A stretch of DNA of 64,000 nucleotides from Mycobacteriaceae bacterium (GTDB lineage: Bacteria > Pseudomonadota > Gammaproteobacteria > Burkholderiales > Burkholderiaceae_D), in contig CAJCHO010000060.1 in the NCBI GenBank assembly GCA_903970145.1, positions 1 to 64,000 of the forward strand, read 5' to 3'. Below are positions 7,367-16,279 of the stretch, piece by piece (the stretch's first letter is position 1; each line of letters starts with the position of its first letter). Below the pieces are notes generated by a model, which saw only the letters and a list, made by a program, of their open reading frames with translations, had not been told where the DNA came from and searched no databases. The position numbers and the translations under genes are program-made.

Positions 7367-8668
7367 CTATCGTTGGGAGCCGCGCGCAGCCAGGACGGCA
7401 GCTACCGTATAAAACGATCCAAACACGATAATTCTATCATCCTCATGGGCTCGTCCCAGCGCCGCGCGCAGTGCATCGGCCGGCTCATCGAACAGCGCCA
7501 TGCTGCGTTCGTTGCCATCGGCCACAAAGCCCGTCGCCTTCAATGCCTCGCCCAGTTGTGCAGCAGTCGCAGCGCGTGCGGTGGGCAGGCCGGTGAGAAG
7601 CCAGTGATCCACGCGCTTACCCATCGCTCTCAGGATGCCGTCGATATCCTTGTCCTGCATCGCCCCAAAAACCGCCAGGGTATAGCGAAAAAAACCCATG
7701 TTTTCGAGATTCGCGGCAAGCGCCGCGGCGGCGTGGGGATTGTGTGCAACATCGAGAATCACCGTGGGCCGGCCCGGCAGCACCTGGAAGCGACCGGTCA
7801 ACTCGACCGTCGCGAGACCGGAACGGACCGCCTGCTGTTCGATGGGCAGTCGCTCGCGTAGCGCCTGCAGCCCGGCCAGCGCAGCCGAGGCATTGAGCAG
7901 CTGGTTGGCCCCGCGCAGAGCCGGATAGGCAAGACTCGAGCGACGCATGCCGCGGGCCGCAAAATTCCACTGCACCTTGTCCCCGGAGTAATTGAAATCG
8001 CGACCGAAGAGCCACAAATCCGCGCCGACGGAGGCGGCGTGCTCGAGCAGTGACTGGGGTGGCATGGGATCGGCGCAAATCGCCGGTCGACCGGAGCGGA
8101 ATATCCCCGCTTTTTCGCGACCGATCGCCTCGCGTGTGCTTCCCAGATAATCGACGTGATCGATATCTATGCTGGTGACGATGGCGCAGTCCGCGTCGAT
8201 CAGGTTCACGGTATCGAGGCGCCCGCCCAGTCCGACTTCAAGTACGACCACATCAAGCGGCAGGCTCGCGAACAGCAGCATGATCGCGAGAGTCGTGAAT
8301 TCGTAGTAGGTCAACTCGATGGCCGGCACCACGCTGGTTCGCGCCGCCTCGACGCGCGCAAACTGCTCGATCAGGGCCTCGTCGCTTGCCTCGCTGCCGT
8401 TGATACGCGCCCGCTCATTAAAGCGCAGAAAGTGCGGCTTGATATACAGGCCGACGCGATAACCGGATGCACACAGAATCGACTCGAGCATGGTGCAGGT
8501 CGAGCCCTTGCCATTGGTACCGCCGACCGTGATGACAGGGACCTCGATGCTTAGTCCGAGAATGTCTGCGACCCGCCGGCTGCGCTCAAGGCCCATGGCG
8601 ATGCTGCGCGGATGCAGCGATGCGACGTAATCAAGCCAGCCTGCCAGCGAATCGGGACGCCTCGTCAA
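7367..8668 (-). CDS. folC: Bifunctional folylpolyglutamate/dihydrofolate synthase
   Basis: 433-residue Mur-ligase-fold enzyme that adds glutamate to dihydropteroate and to tetrahydrofolates. The ATP P-loop VGGTNGKGST is at 48-57 and the family signature GLGGRLDTVN at 146-155. The start codon is TTG at 8668, seven bases after GGAG; no upstream ATG fits. It is separated from the P-II gene by an intrinsic terminator, so its promoter should lie between that terminator and 8668 or come from read-through. It heads the folC-SPOR-cvpA-purF cluster. Confidence 0.96.
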   Translation of the reverse strand: MTRRPDSLAGWLDYVASLHPRSIAMGLERSRRVADILGLSIEVPVITVGGTNGKGSTCTMLESILCASGYRVGLYIKPHFLRFNERARINGSEASDEALIEQFARVEAARTSVVPAIELTYYEFTTLAIMLLFASLPLDVVVLEVGLGGRLDTVNLIDADCAIVTSIDIDHVDYLGSTREAIGREKAGIFRSGRPAICADPMPPQSLLEHAASVGADLWLFGRDFNYSGDKVQWNFAARGMRRSSLAYPALRGANQLLNASAALAGLQALRERLPIEQQAVRSGLATVELTGRFQVLPGRPTVILDVAHNPHAAAALAANLENMGFFRYTLAVFGAMQDKDIDGILRAMGKRVDHWLLTGLPTARAATAAQLGEALKATGFVADGNERSMALFDEPADALRAALGRAHEDDRIIVFGSFYTVAAVLAARGSQR

Positions 8669-8682
8669 GAATTGACTCCATT

Positions 8683-8706
8683 AAAAAAGGGCGCCCTGCG
8701 GCGCCC
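8683..8706 (-). terminator. Intrinsic terminator of the P-II gene
   Basis: On the minus strand GGGCGCC (8700-8706), a four-base loop GCAG and GGCGCCC (8689-8695) form a perfect 7-bp GC stem followed by six T (8683-8688). It lies 21 bases past the P-II stop and ends the transcript before folC. Confidence 0.9.
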
Positions 8707-8726
8707 CCTGGTGCGCGGACACACGC

Positions 8727-9131
<405 letters not shown>

Positions 9132-9304
9132 TCAGCGGCTCCCGAGGGCCGGTTTGGCGCGCCCGTGCAACGGTTCGTCTGTCATAGCGCCTCGGGCAGA
9201 GCCCCGTTGCAACGCATACAATGATAACGAAAGTCGCGAAAAGCGGGCCCGCTATATATCCCGCCGCGCTTGCCCTATCGAGCAACCCTCCACCTGGCAG
9301 AAAC

Positions 9305-10456
9305 ATGACCGCGCGCGCGCCGCTTGAGATTCGCCTGGTCGGGCAATTGCGCGAAATCGGCGCACAGCGCTGGAACGCTCTGGTTGCGCACGATGCCCCC
9401 AACGAGCCTTTCCTGAGTTACCAGTTCTTGAGTGCACTCGAAGAAAGCGGCTGCGCAAGTCGTGCGAGCGGCTGGACGCCCCAATTCCTGACGCTCTGGG
9501 ACAAGGACGAACTCGCCGCTGCCATACCCTTGTACCTCAAGACCCACTCCTATGGGGAATACGTTTTCGACTGGGCCTGGGCCGATGCCTACGAGCGCAA
9601 CGGATTGCGCTATTACCCCAAACTCCTTTCGGCCATTCCCTTCACGCCAGTCAGTGGCGCACGGCTGCTGGCTCGCGATGAAGCCGTACGCGCGCAGCTG
9701 GCGGCTCACGTTCTGGCCCTGGCACAGCAGTCCGGAGTGTCCTCTTTGCATATCCTGCTGCCGCGCAAGGCCGATGCCGCGCTGCTTGGCGAAGTTGGCC
9801 TGATGCGCCGACAGGCGGTGCAATTTCACTGGAACAATCGCGGCTTCGCGTCATTCGACGATTTTCTGGCCACGCTTGAGCGCAAGAAGCGTAAAAATAT
9901 TCTGGCCGAGCGGCGCCACGTCAGGGATGCCGGAGTCACCCTGGAGCGTCGCAGCGGCACCGAGATCAGCCAGGCCGACTGGGAGTTCTTCCTGCGCTGC
10001 TATGAGAACACCTACCGCGAGCACTACTCGAGCCCCTACCTCAATCTCGACTTTTTCGAGCGTGTCGGTCGCACCATGCCCGACAATTTCCTCCTCGTGA
10101 TCGCCTCACGCGGTGGGCGCAGAATCGCGAGCTCCCTGATCGTGACCACCGCCAAGCGCATCTACGGGCGTTACTGGGGCACCCTCGAACATGTGCCCTG
10201 TCTGCACTTTGAATGCGCCTACTACCAGCCCCTCGAGTACTGCATTGAGCGCGGCATCGAGGTTTTCGAAGGGGGCGCCCAGGGCGAACACAAGATGGCG
10301 CGCGGGTTCTTGCCGGTGGTGACGCATTCCCTGCATTGGCTCGCGCATCCGGCATTTGCCGCCGCCGTCGATGAATTCCTGGCGCGCGAAACGCGAGGCG
10401 TGTCTCACTACTTCGACGAGCTCAATGAGCGCAACCCCTACAAGTCTGACAAATGA
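9305..10456 (+). CDS. FemAB-like predicted N-acyltransferase (COG3146/DUF482)
   Basis: 383-residue GNAT-fold protein of the peptidogalycan-biosynthesis/FemAB-like family. Characteristic stretches are PFLSYQFLSALEESG near 37-51, YLKTHSYGEYVFDWAWA and YYPKLLSAIPFTPVSGARLL in the first half, and FEGGAQGEHKMARGF in the second. The first ATG in the frame is 84 bases upstream, but family similarity begins near MTARAPLEI, so 9305 is chosen. Substrate unknown; relatives are thought to acylate amino groups in the cell envelope. The stop overlaps the EamA start (ATGA), indicating translational coupling. Confidence 0.85.
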   Translation: MTARAPLEIRLVGQLREIGAQRWNALVAHDAPNEPFLSYQFLSALEESGCASRASGWTPQFLTLWDKDELAAAIPLYLKTHSYGEYVFDWAWADAYERNGLRYYPKLLSAIPFTPVSGARLLARDEAVRAQLAAHVLALAQQSGVSSLHILLPRKADAALLGEVGLMRRQAVQFHWNNRGFASFDDFLATLERKKRKNILAERRHVRDAGVTLERRSGTEISQADWEFFLRCYENTYREHYSSPYLNLDFFERVGRTMPDNFLLVIASRGGRRIASSLIVTTAKRIYGRYWGTLEHVPCLHFECAYYQPLEYCIERGIEVFEGGAQGEHKMARGFLPVVTHSLHWLAHPAFAAAVDEFLARETRGVSHYFDELNERNPYKSDK

Positions 10457-11316
10457 GTCCAGCGCACATCCTGCTCGCGATATCCGTAGTGGCGATCTGG
10501 GGGTTCAATTTTGCTGTCATGAAGCTTGGCCTCGCTAGCCTGCCGCCCCTTATCTTCTCGGGGCTGCGATTCATCTTCGCAGCACTGCCGCTGGTGTTCT
10601 TCCTGCCGCGTCCGTGCATCAGCTGGCAACTGTTGGTCGCATTCGGGACCTTCCAGTTCAGCGTCCAGTTCGCGCTCATCTTTGGTGGCCTGAATGTGGG
10701 CATGCCGGCGGGGCTCGCCTCTCTGGTCGTGCAGCTGCAGGCATTTTTTACCATTGCGCTGGCCGCCTGGCTATTGCACGAGAAAGTTACGAGCCTGCAG
10801 ATCGCCGGGTGCGTGGTTGGTTCAGCCGGGATTGTGCTGGTCGCGGCCAAGCTCGGTGGCGACGCCACATTGGCCGGCTTTCTCATGGTCGTTGGTGGCG
10901 GCGCTTCGTGGGCCTGCGCCAACATGCTCTCCAAGCGCATGCAGGGGGTTGATACGCTCGCGCTGGTCACCTGGGCGAGCCTGGTCGCTGCCCCGGAGTT
11001 GCTCCTGCTCTCGCTATTGGTCGATGGTCCGTCCGCGCTTGTCACCGCTGTCACTCACAGCGACTGGCGCGCCTGGGGCGCGATCCTCTTTCAGTCCTAT
11101 CCAAACACGATATTCGGCTTTGCCATCTGGTCGATGCTCATGCGCCGCTACCCGGCTGCGACGGTGGCGCCCTTCGGCCTGCTGATACCGGTGGCAGGGA
11201 TGCTTTCCGGCGCCCTCGTGCTGGGTGAATCGCTAAGCTGGTGGAAGATCTGCGCCGCCGGTCTAGTGCTGGTGGGTTTGGCGATGACCCAGATTCACCC
11301 GAGGAGCAGCGCATGA
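10453..11316 (+). CDS. EamA/DMT-superfamily transporter
   Basis: 287-residue protein with ten predicted membrane helices in two EamA repeats (about residues 1-140 and 145-285). The first is recognisable from the start region with GFNFAVMKLGL, the second from GGGASWACANMLSKR. Close relatives include the O-acetylserine/cysteine exporter EamA; the true substrate is unknown. It is coupled to the upstream acyltransferase by a 4-base overlap. A 150-bp gap with a promoter-like site separates it from the next gene. Confidence 0.88.
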   Translation: MSPAHILLAISVVAIWGFNFAVMKLGLASLPPLIFSGLRFIFAALPLVFFLPRPCISWQLLVAFGTFQFSVQFALIFGGLNVGMPAGLASLVVQLQAFFTIALAAWLLHEKVTSLQIAGCVVGSAGIVLVAAKLGGDATLAGFLMVVGGGASWACANMLSKRMQGVDTLALVTWASLVAAPELLLLSLLVDGPSALVTAVTHSDWRAWGAILFQSYPNTIFGFAIWSMLMRRYPAATVAPFGLLIPVAGMLSGALVLGESLSWWKICAAGLVLVGLAMTQIHPRSSA

Positions 11317-11364
11317 TTGGCAGCTATCGAGGCGGCCCCAAGCATCGCGCCAGGCGATGCACTT

Positions 11365-11383
11365 TATACTATCGGCGATCGCC
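11365..11383 (+). promoter_or_regulatory. Possible promoter and palindrome upstream of the acyl-CoA ligase
   Basis: TATACT at 11365-11370 resembles a -10 box, but no good -35 lies 16-18 bases upstream. It is followed by the perfect 10-bp palindrome GGCGATCGCC at 11374-11383, near the expected start of transcription. A repressor site is possible. Confidence 0.3.
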
Positions 11384-11466
11384 AGTCCTTGCGAGTCATT
11401 GCCAGGCGCCCCTGGCTGGCATCCGACCTGAGTCTGGCTCTCTAAACCGTAACAACCACCAAAATC

Positions 11467-13020
11467 ATGAGTAAGCCCATTGAAGCAGCAAGCGCCACGG
11501 CTCCCGAATTTCGGCCCATCGCGGATCTCATCAAAGAGCACGCACGCGAAGCGCCAGATCGAATGGCAATCGTCGATAGCAAGACCTCCCTGGACTACGG
11601 CGGGCTCAACGCGCTCATCGATCGCATCGCTGCGACCCTGCAGCGCGGGGGATTAAAGGCCGGAGACTCCATCTCGATCTGTGCGGCCAACTCAGCCAGT
11701 TACGCGGCAATTTTTCTGGGCGCGCTGCGTGCCGGCGTGGTCGTAGCACCGCTGGCTGCATCGGTCACGCCGGCAAGTTTTCGCGCCATGCTCGACGATG
11801 CCGAGGCAAAGCTGCTCTTTGTTGACGAGACTGCGGCGGCTATGCTCGGCAGTCCTGAGCACTTGCCCGAGCTCGTGTCGATCGGAGTGCTGGGCCCCGG
11901 CGTGCCATTCGAGAGCTGGCTCGCGCCCGCAGGCAGTACACCAAGCCCCGTGGCAGTCTCCCCCGAGATGCCGTTCAATATCATCTATTCGTCTGGCACC
12001 ACCGGCACGCCCAAGGGAATCGTGCAGTCGCATGCCATGCGCTGGGCGCACGTGATGCGCGGCGCGGACTCCGGTTACGGTTCCCAGGCAGTGACCCTGT
12101 TGGCAACACCTCTCTACTCGAATACGACGCTGGTCTCTTTTTTTCCTACCCTGGCGTGGGGCGGCTGCGTGGTTCTGATGGAAAAGTTCAACGTCGATCG
12201 TTATCTCGATCTCGCCCAACACCATCGCGTCACGCACACCATGCTGGTCCCGGTCCAGTATCAACGCCTCATGGCGAGTCCGAACTTCGGGCGCCATGAC
12301 CTCAGTAGCTTTCATATGAAGTTCTGTACCAGTGCACCATTCGCAGCGGCCCTGAAAGCCGATGTCCTGGCACGCTGGCCAGGCGGCCTTATCGAGTACT
12401 ACGGAATGACCGAAGGCGGCGGCACCTGCATCCTTGCTGTCCATGAACATCCAGGCAAACTGCATACAGTCGGTCAACCCGGCGAGGGGCACGACATCCG
12501 CGTCATCGATGAGGAGGGTCGCGAGTTGCCGCGTGGCTCGATCGGAGAGATCGTCGGCTCCTCACCTGCCATGATGACCGGCTACAAGCATCAGCCGCAA
12601 AAGACTGCCGAAGCCGAGTGGTTCGACTCGAGCGGCAAGCGTTTTATCCGCACCGGGGACGTCGGTCGCTTCGATGAAGATGGCTTCATGACACTGCTCG
12701 ATCGGCGCAAAGACATGATCATCAGCGGTGGCTTTAACATCTATCCGAGCGATCTTGAAGTGGTTTTGCGCGAGCATCCTTCGGTCGCCGAAGCGGCCGT
12801 GGCCGGGGTTGCTTCGGAACTATGGGGCGAGACCCCGGCCGCCTGGGTCGTGGCACGGAGCGGAATAAGCGTGGACGCCGATGAATTGCGCAACTGGGCA
12901 AATGAGCGTCTGGGCAAGACTCAGCGCATCAGTTATCTGACGATCATCGACGAGCTGCCGCGCAGCGCCATCGGCAAGATCCTGAAAACCGAACTGCGCA
13001 AGAGCGCTCGTCTGGCTTAG
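11467..13020 (+). CDS. Class I adenylate-forming acyl-CoA ligase
   Basis: 517-residue ANL-superfamily enzyme that activates a carboxylic acid with ATP and transfers it to CoA. Seen motifs: the P-loop YSSGTTGTPKG at 174-184, YYGMTEGGG in the middle domain, TGDVGRFDEDGF with the hinge, and the C-terminal catalytic lysine K504 in PRSAIGK. It resembles long-chain/aromatic acyl-CoA synthetases; the substrate cannot be read from the sequence. Nine bases separate it from the PLP dehydratase, so the two probably share a transcript. Confidence 0.88.
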   Translation: MSKPIEAASATAPEFRPIADLIKEHAREAPDRMAIVDSKTSLDYGGLNALIDRIAATLQRGGLKAGDSISICAANSASYAAIFLGALRAGVVVAPLAASVTPASFRAMLDDAEAKLLFVDETAAAMLGSPEHLPELVSIGVLGPGVPFESWLAPAGSTPSPVAVSPEMPFNIIYSSGTTGTPKGIVQSHAMRWAHVMRGADSGYGSQAVTLLATPLYSNTTLVSFFPTLAWGGCVVLMEKFNVDRYLDLAQHHRVTHTMLVPVQYQRLMASPNFGRHDLSSFHMKFCTSAPFAAALKADVLARWPGGLIEYYGMTEGGGTCILAVHEHPGKLHTVGQPGEGHDIRVIDEEGRELPRGSIGEIVGSSPAMMTGYKHQPQKTAEAEWFDSSGKRFIRTGDVGRFDEDGFMTLLDRRKDMIISGGFNIYPSDLEVVLREHPSVAEAAVAGVASELWGETPAAWVVARSGISVDADELRNWANERLGKTQRISYLTIIDELPRSAIGKILKTELRKSARLA

Positions 13021-13029
13021 CTGGCCTCA

Positions 13030-13986
13030 ATGGCGGCCTTGCCGACCTATGATGATGTAATCGCGGCGGCGCAGCGCCTGGCCGGCCACGCGCATCGCAC
13101 TCCGGTGATGACTTCACGGATCGCCGACCAGGAGTGCGGCGCCTCTGTTTTTTTCAAGTGCGAGAATTTTCAGCGCACCGGCTCGTTCAAGTTTCGTGGT
13201 GCCTTCAATGCCTTGTCGCAGTTCGACGCCAGACAACGGGTGGCGGGCGTGGTGGCATTCTCTTCGGGCAACCACGCCCAGGCCATCGCGCTGTCTGCCC
13301 GCATTCTCGATATCCCGGCAACGATCGTCATGCCCCATGACTCACCGGCCCCCAAGCTGGCAGCAAGCCGTGAATATGGGGCCGAGGTGCTTATCTATGA
13401 TCGCTACAGCGAAGATCGGGAGGCCATTGGCGCCCGCCTTGCGCGCGAGCGTGGCATGACCCTCATCCCGCCCTATGATCACCCGCATGTGGTCGCCGGC
13501 CAGGGAACCGCTGCTATGGAAATGCTTGAGGAGACGGGGCCGCTCGACGCATTGTTTGCGCCCCTTGGCGGTGGCGGCCTTTTGAGTGGTACCGCGCTGG
13601 CGGCAGGCGCCCTATCACCGGGTACCAGGATTTTTGGTGTCGAACCCGAAGCCGGCAACGACGGGCAGCGCTCCTTGCGCAGCGGCGCAATAGTACACAT
13701 TGACACGCCAACGACCATCGCCGATGGCGTGCAGACCCAGCATCTGGGCGTGATCCCCTTCGAGATCCTGCGACAACGGGTGACGGACGTCATGACGGTG
13801 ACTGACGCCGAGCTTATTGAGTGCATGAAGTTTTTTGCGAGCCGCATGAAGATCTTCGTCGAGCCGACCGGCTGCCTCGGTCTTGCCGCTGCACGGGACT
13901 ATGCCCGCACCCACCCCGGCCAGCGCATCGGGGTGGTAATCAGCGGCGGCAATGCCGACTTCGCCCATCTGCTCAAGCAGGCTTGA
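13030..13986 (+). CDS. Threonine/hydroxyaspartate dehydratase family PLP enzyme
   Basis: 318-residue fold-type II PLP enzyme. The PLP lysine is K54 in GSFKFRGA, the substrate/cofactor loop SSGNHAQA is at 78-85, and the phosphate-binding GGGGLLSG at 180-187. It lacks the C-terminal regulatory ACT domain of biosynthetic IlvA, so it fits catabolic threonine dehydratase, serine racemase or threo-3-hydroxyaspartate ammonia-lyase. Which of these is not decidable here. It is probably transcribed with the acyl-CoA ligase. Convergent with the symporter gene. Confidence 0.85.
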   Translation: MAALPTYDDVIAAAQRLAGHAHRTPVMTSRIADQECGASVFFKCENFQRTGSFKFRGAFNALSQFDARQRVAGVVAFSSGNHAQAIALSARILDIPATIVMPHDSPAPKLAASREYGAEVLIYDRYSEDREAIGARLARERGMTLIPPYDHPHVVAGQGTAAMEMLEETGPLDALFAPLGGGGLLSGTALAAGALSPGTRIFGVEPEAGNDGQRSLRSGAIVHIDTPTTIADGVQTQHLGVIPFEILRQRVTDVMTVTDAELIECMKFFASRMKIFVEPTGCLGLAAARDYARTHPGQRIGVVISGGNADFAHLLKQA

Positions 13987-14085
13987 GCCAGGCGGCTTGT
14001 CCGGCAAGGACAGCCCGGACCCGAAGAACCGGTGGCTAGCCGCGCGCCGATCCAGCAGTTTTCTCGCGGCAATCGCGTCAGGCCC

Positions 14086-15378
14086 TCAGGCAACTTGCGG
14101 CTTCGCTTCGGGCACAGCCGTTGCGCCGTCGTCGTGGGTGATGGCATTTTCCCATTTCGCAACCACGCCTGTCGCGATCGCGTTGCCAAGAACGTTGGTC
14201 ACCGTGCGTCCCATATCGAGGAACTGGTCAATCCCGAGGATCAGAAGCAGGCCCGCTTCGGGCAGGTGGAACATCGGCAATACCGCGGCCACCACGACCA
14301 GAGACGCTCGCGGAACGCCCGCAATGCCTTTGCTCGACACCATCAACACGAGGAGCATGGTGAGCTGTTCGCCCAGTGAAAGTGGGATATTGTAGGCCTG
14401 CGATATGAACAGGGCGACAAAACCCGTGTACATCATCGAGCCATCCAGATTGAATGAATAACCCAGGGGCAGCACGAAACCGGTAACGCGATTCTCGATC
14501 CCGAACTCCTCAAGTTGCTCCATCAGCTTCGGATAGGCCGCTTCACTGCTTGCTGTCGAAAACCCGACGATCATCGGTCCGCGGATCATCTTGATGAGCG
14601 TGAATAGGCGCTTGCCGAGCACCAGGTAGCCGGCGCCAACCAGGCACAGCCAGAGCACCGCAAGCGCAATGTAGAAACTTCCCATGAAGCGCCCATAGAC
14701 CCACAGCACTCCGAGACCCTGGACCGCGATCGCAGCTGCGACCGCGGCGAACACCCCCAGCGGTGCGAAACGCATTACATAGTCAGTAACCTTGAGCATG
14801 ACCTGGACGATGTCTTCCATCGTGGTCACAAGACTTTTCGCAGCCTTGTTGTTTACCTGGCCGAGAGCCAAGCCGAAGAACACGGCGAACACCAGGATCT
14901 GCAGTACTTCATTGCCCGCCATCGCTTCGGTAATGCTTCTCGGAAATACATGGGTGATGAAATCCTTGAGGTTGAGCGCACCCGCCTTCAGTCCGGAGCT
15001 CGCATTGGCCTCTGGCAGCGGAACCTGCAGGGACGCACCCGGTTCAAGCAGATTGGCAAACAGGAGACCGATGAGCAGCGAAGTAAGCGAAGCAGCAAGG
15101 AACCAGCCGAGTGCCCTCAGACCAATCCGTCCAACAGTCTTGGAGTCACTCATCCCCGCAAGACCCGATACCAGCGTCGCGAAGACCAAAGGTGCGATGA
15201 TCATCTTGATCATCCGCAGAAAGACATCGGTCACGATGCCAAGGTAGCCAGCGATTTCCTTGGCATCGGTGGTACTGCTGGCGAGCGAGTTGCACAGATA
15301 GCCGACGACGATACCGAGTACGAGTGCGATGCCAACTTGCGTGGTCAGTTTGGGAGTTCGCACTGGAGTGGTCGCCAA
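14086..15378 (-). CDS. Dicarboxylate/amino acid:cation symporter (DAACS)
   Basis: Secondary transporter of the GltP/DctA family importing glutamate, aspartate or C4-dicarboxylates with protons or sodium. It has eight or more hydrophobic helices. Seen family signatures are the serine-rich hairpin STASSEAAYPKL, GYSFNLDGSMMY (substrate/cation site) and SKGIAGVPRAS. The start is uncertain: the frame stays open to an ATG at 15516, but that extension is not family-like. A TTG at 15378 (MATTPVRTPK) gives 430 residues, the normal length. No strong ribosome binding site marks either choice. Confidence 0.9.
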   Translation of the reverse strand: MATTPVRTPKLTTQVGIALVLGIVVGYLCNSLASSTTDAKEIAGYLGIVTDVFLRMIKMIIAPLVFATLVSGLAGMSDSKTVGRIGLRALGWFLAASLTSLLIGLLFANLLEPGASLQVPLPEANASSGLKAGALNLKDFITHVFPRSITEAMAGNEVLQILVFAVFFGLALGQVNNKAAKSLVTTMEDIVQVMLKVTDYVMRFAPLGVFAAVAAAIAVQGLGVLWVYGRFMGSFYIALAVLWLCLVGAGYLVLGKRLFTLIKMIRGPMIVGFSTASSEAAYPKLMEQLEEFGIENRVTGFVLPLGYSFNLDGSMMYTGFVALFISQAYNIPLSLGEQLTMLLVLMVSSKGIAGVPRASLVVVAAVLPMFHLPEAGLLLILGIDQFLDMGRTVTNVLGNAIATGVVAKWENAITHDDGATAVPEAKPQVA

Positions 15379-15602
15379 AAGGTCTATCGAGCCCCGAATC
15401 TGCCACAAGGCAGGCTGATGCGTCCAGCAAAGCTGGGGCGAGTTTCTGGGCCCAGATACCCTGGTGGCGGCCAAGGTCCTTTCGGAAACGTCTACCGGCC
15501 GGTGGACGGGTCCCAATCGCTATCTGATGACGCGCGCGACGTGCTGCACCAGCGCGTCGTCCAAATCGTTCAGGCGACGGCGATACTTAAGCTGCTACCC
15601 GG
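15379..15602 (-). other. Spacer between ppa and the symporter gene
   Basis: 224 bases between the ppa stop and the preferred symporter start. I see small imperfect hairpins (for example CCAGCAAAGCTGG near 15423-15435) but no intrinsic terminator, convincing promoter or conserved small gene. The symporter promoter should lie here. Confidence 0.5.
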
Positions 15603-16190
15603 TTATTTTTTCTTGGCTGACTTCTTTTCCGAGGATTTGCGCTTGGCCTTGCCCGCGGCATTCTTGCCGGCGAGGCTGGCGACACCGGCGAGAATCAGGC
15701 GACGCGCCTCATCGGGGCCGGCCCAGCCTTCTACCTTGACCCACTTGCCCTTTTCCAGATCCTTGTAGTGCTCAAAGAAATGGCGGATCGAATGCAGGCG
15801 TTCCGGTGAGATATCGTCCGGTCGCTTCCAGTGTTTGTACCACGGCAGGATGCGGTCAATCGGCACGGCGAGGATCTTGGCATCCTCACCAGCCTCATCA
15901 GTCATCTTGAGTACGCCGACTGGACGGCACTGCACGACTACTCCGATGGCCAGCGGAAAAGGCGTGATGACCAATACGTCGACCGGATCGCCGTCATCCG
16001 AAATGGTGTGCGGGATATAGCCATAATTGCACGGATAGTTCATCGCCACGCCCATGAATCGGTCGACGTAGAGGGTCCCTGTTTCCTTATCGACTTCGTA
16101 CTTGATCGGATCCGAATTCATCGGAATTTCGATGACCACGTTGAAGTCGTCAGGCAGGTCGCGCCCGGCAGGAACCTTATCGAATCGCAT
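15603..16190 (-). CDS. ppa: Inorganic pyrophosphatase (family I) with Lys-rich tail
   Basis: Soluble Mg-dependent enzyme that hydrolyses pyrophosphate to phosphate. The metal-binding signature DDGDPVDVL lies at 65-73, with YGYIPHT before it and a catalytic-domain end at about residue 175. The protein is 195 residues, about 20 longer than E. coli Ppa, because of a C-terminal extension (residues 176-195) made almost entirely of Lys, Ala and Ser, with about ten lysines. The tail is not needed for the fold; nucleic-acid or membrane association is a guess. A perfect TATAAT box lies upstream. Confidence 0.95.
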   Translation of the reverse strand: MRFDKVPAGRDLPDDFNVVIEIPMNSDPIKYEVDKETGTLYVDRFMGVAMNYPCNYGYIPHTISDDGDPVDVLVITPFPLAIGVVVQCRPVGVLKMTDEAGEDAKILAVPIDRILPWYKHWKRPDDISPERLHSIRHFFEHYKDLEKGKWVKVEGWAGPDEARRLILAGVASLAGKNAAGKAKRKSSEKKSAKKK

Positions 16191-16222
16191 TCTGGGTACT
16201 CGCTTTTTCGGAATTGGCCACC

Positions 16223-16228
16223 ATTATA
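16223..16228 (-). promoter_or_regulatory. -10 box of the ppa promoter
   Basis: A perfect TATAAT on the minus strand, 33 bases before the ppa start. The -35 region is poor (GGTGCA at 17 bases spacing). It also sits just past the 3' end of hemY, so ppa is probably transcribed from its own promoter. Confidence 0.5.
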
Positions 16229-16279
16229 GCGTCCATTTGCTGCATTGCACCAATTGGCCCGATTTCAATCGCCTCTCGC

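Noticed and set aside
6449-7861. Plus-strand 470-codon open frame
   Set aside because: Spans the SPOR and folC genes on the opposite strand; it is an Ala/Gly-rich shadow of the SPOR linker.
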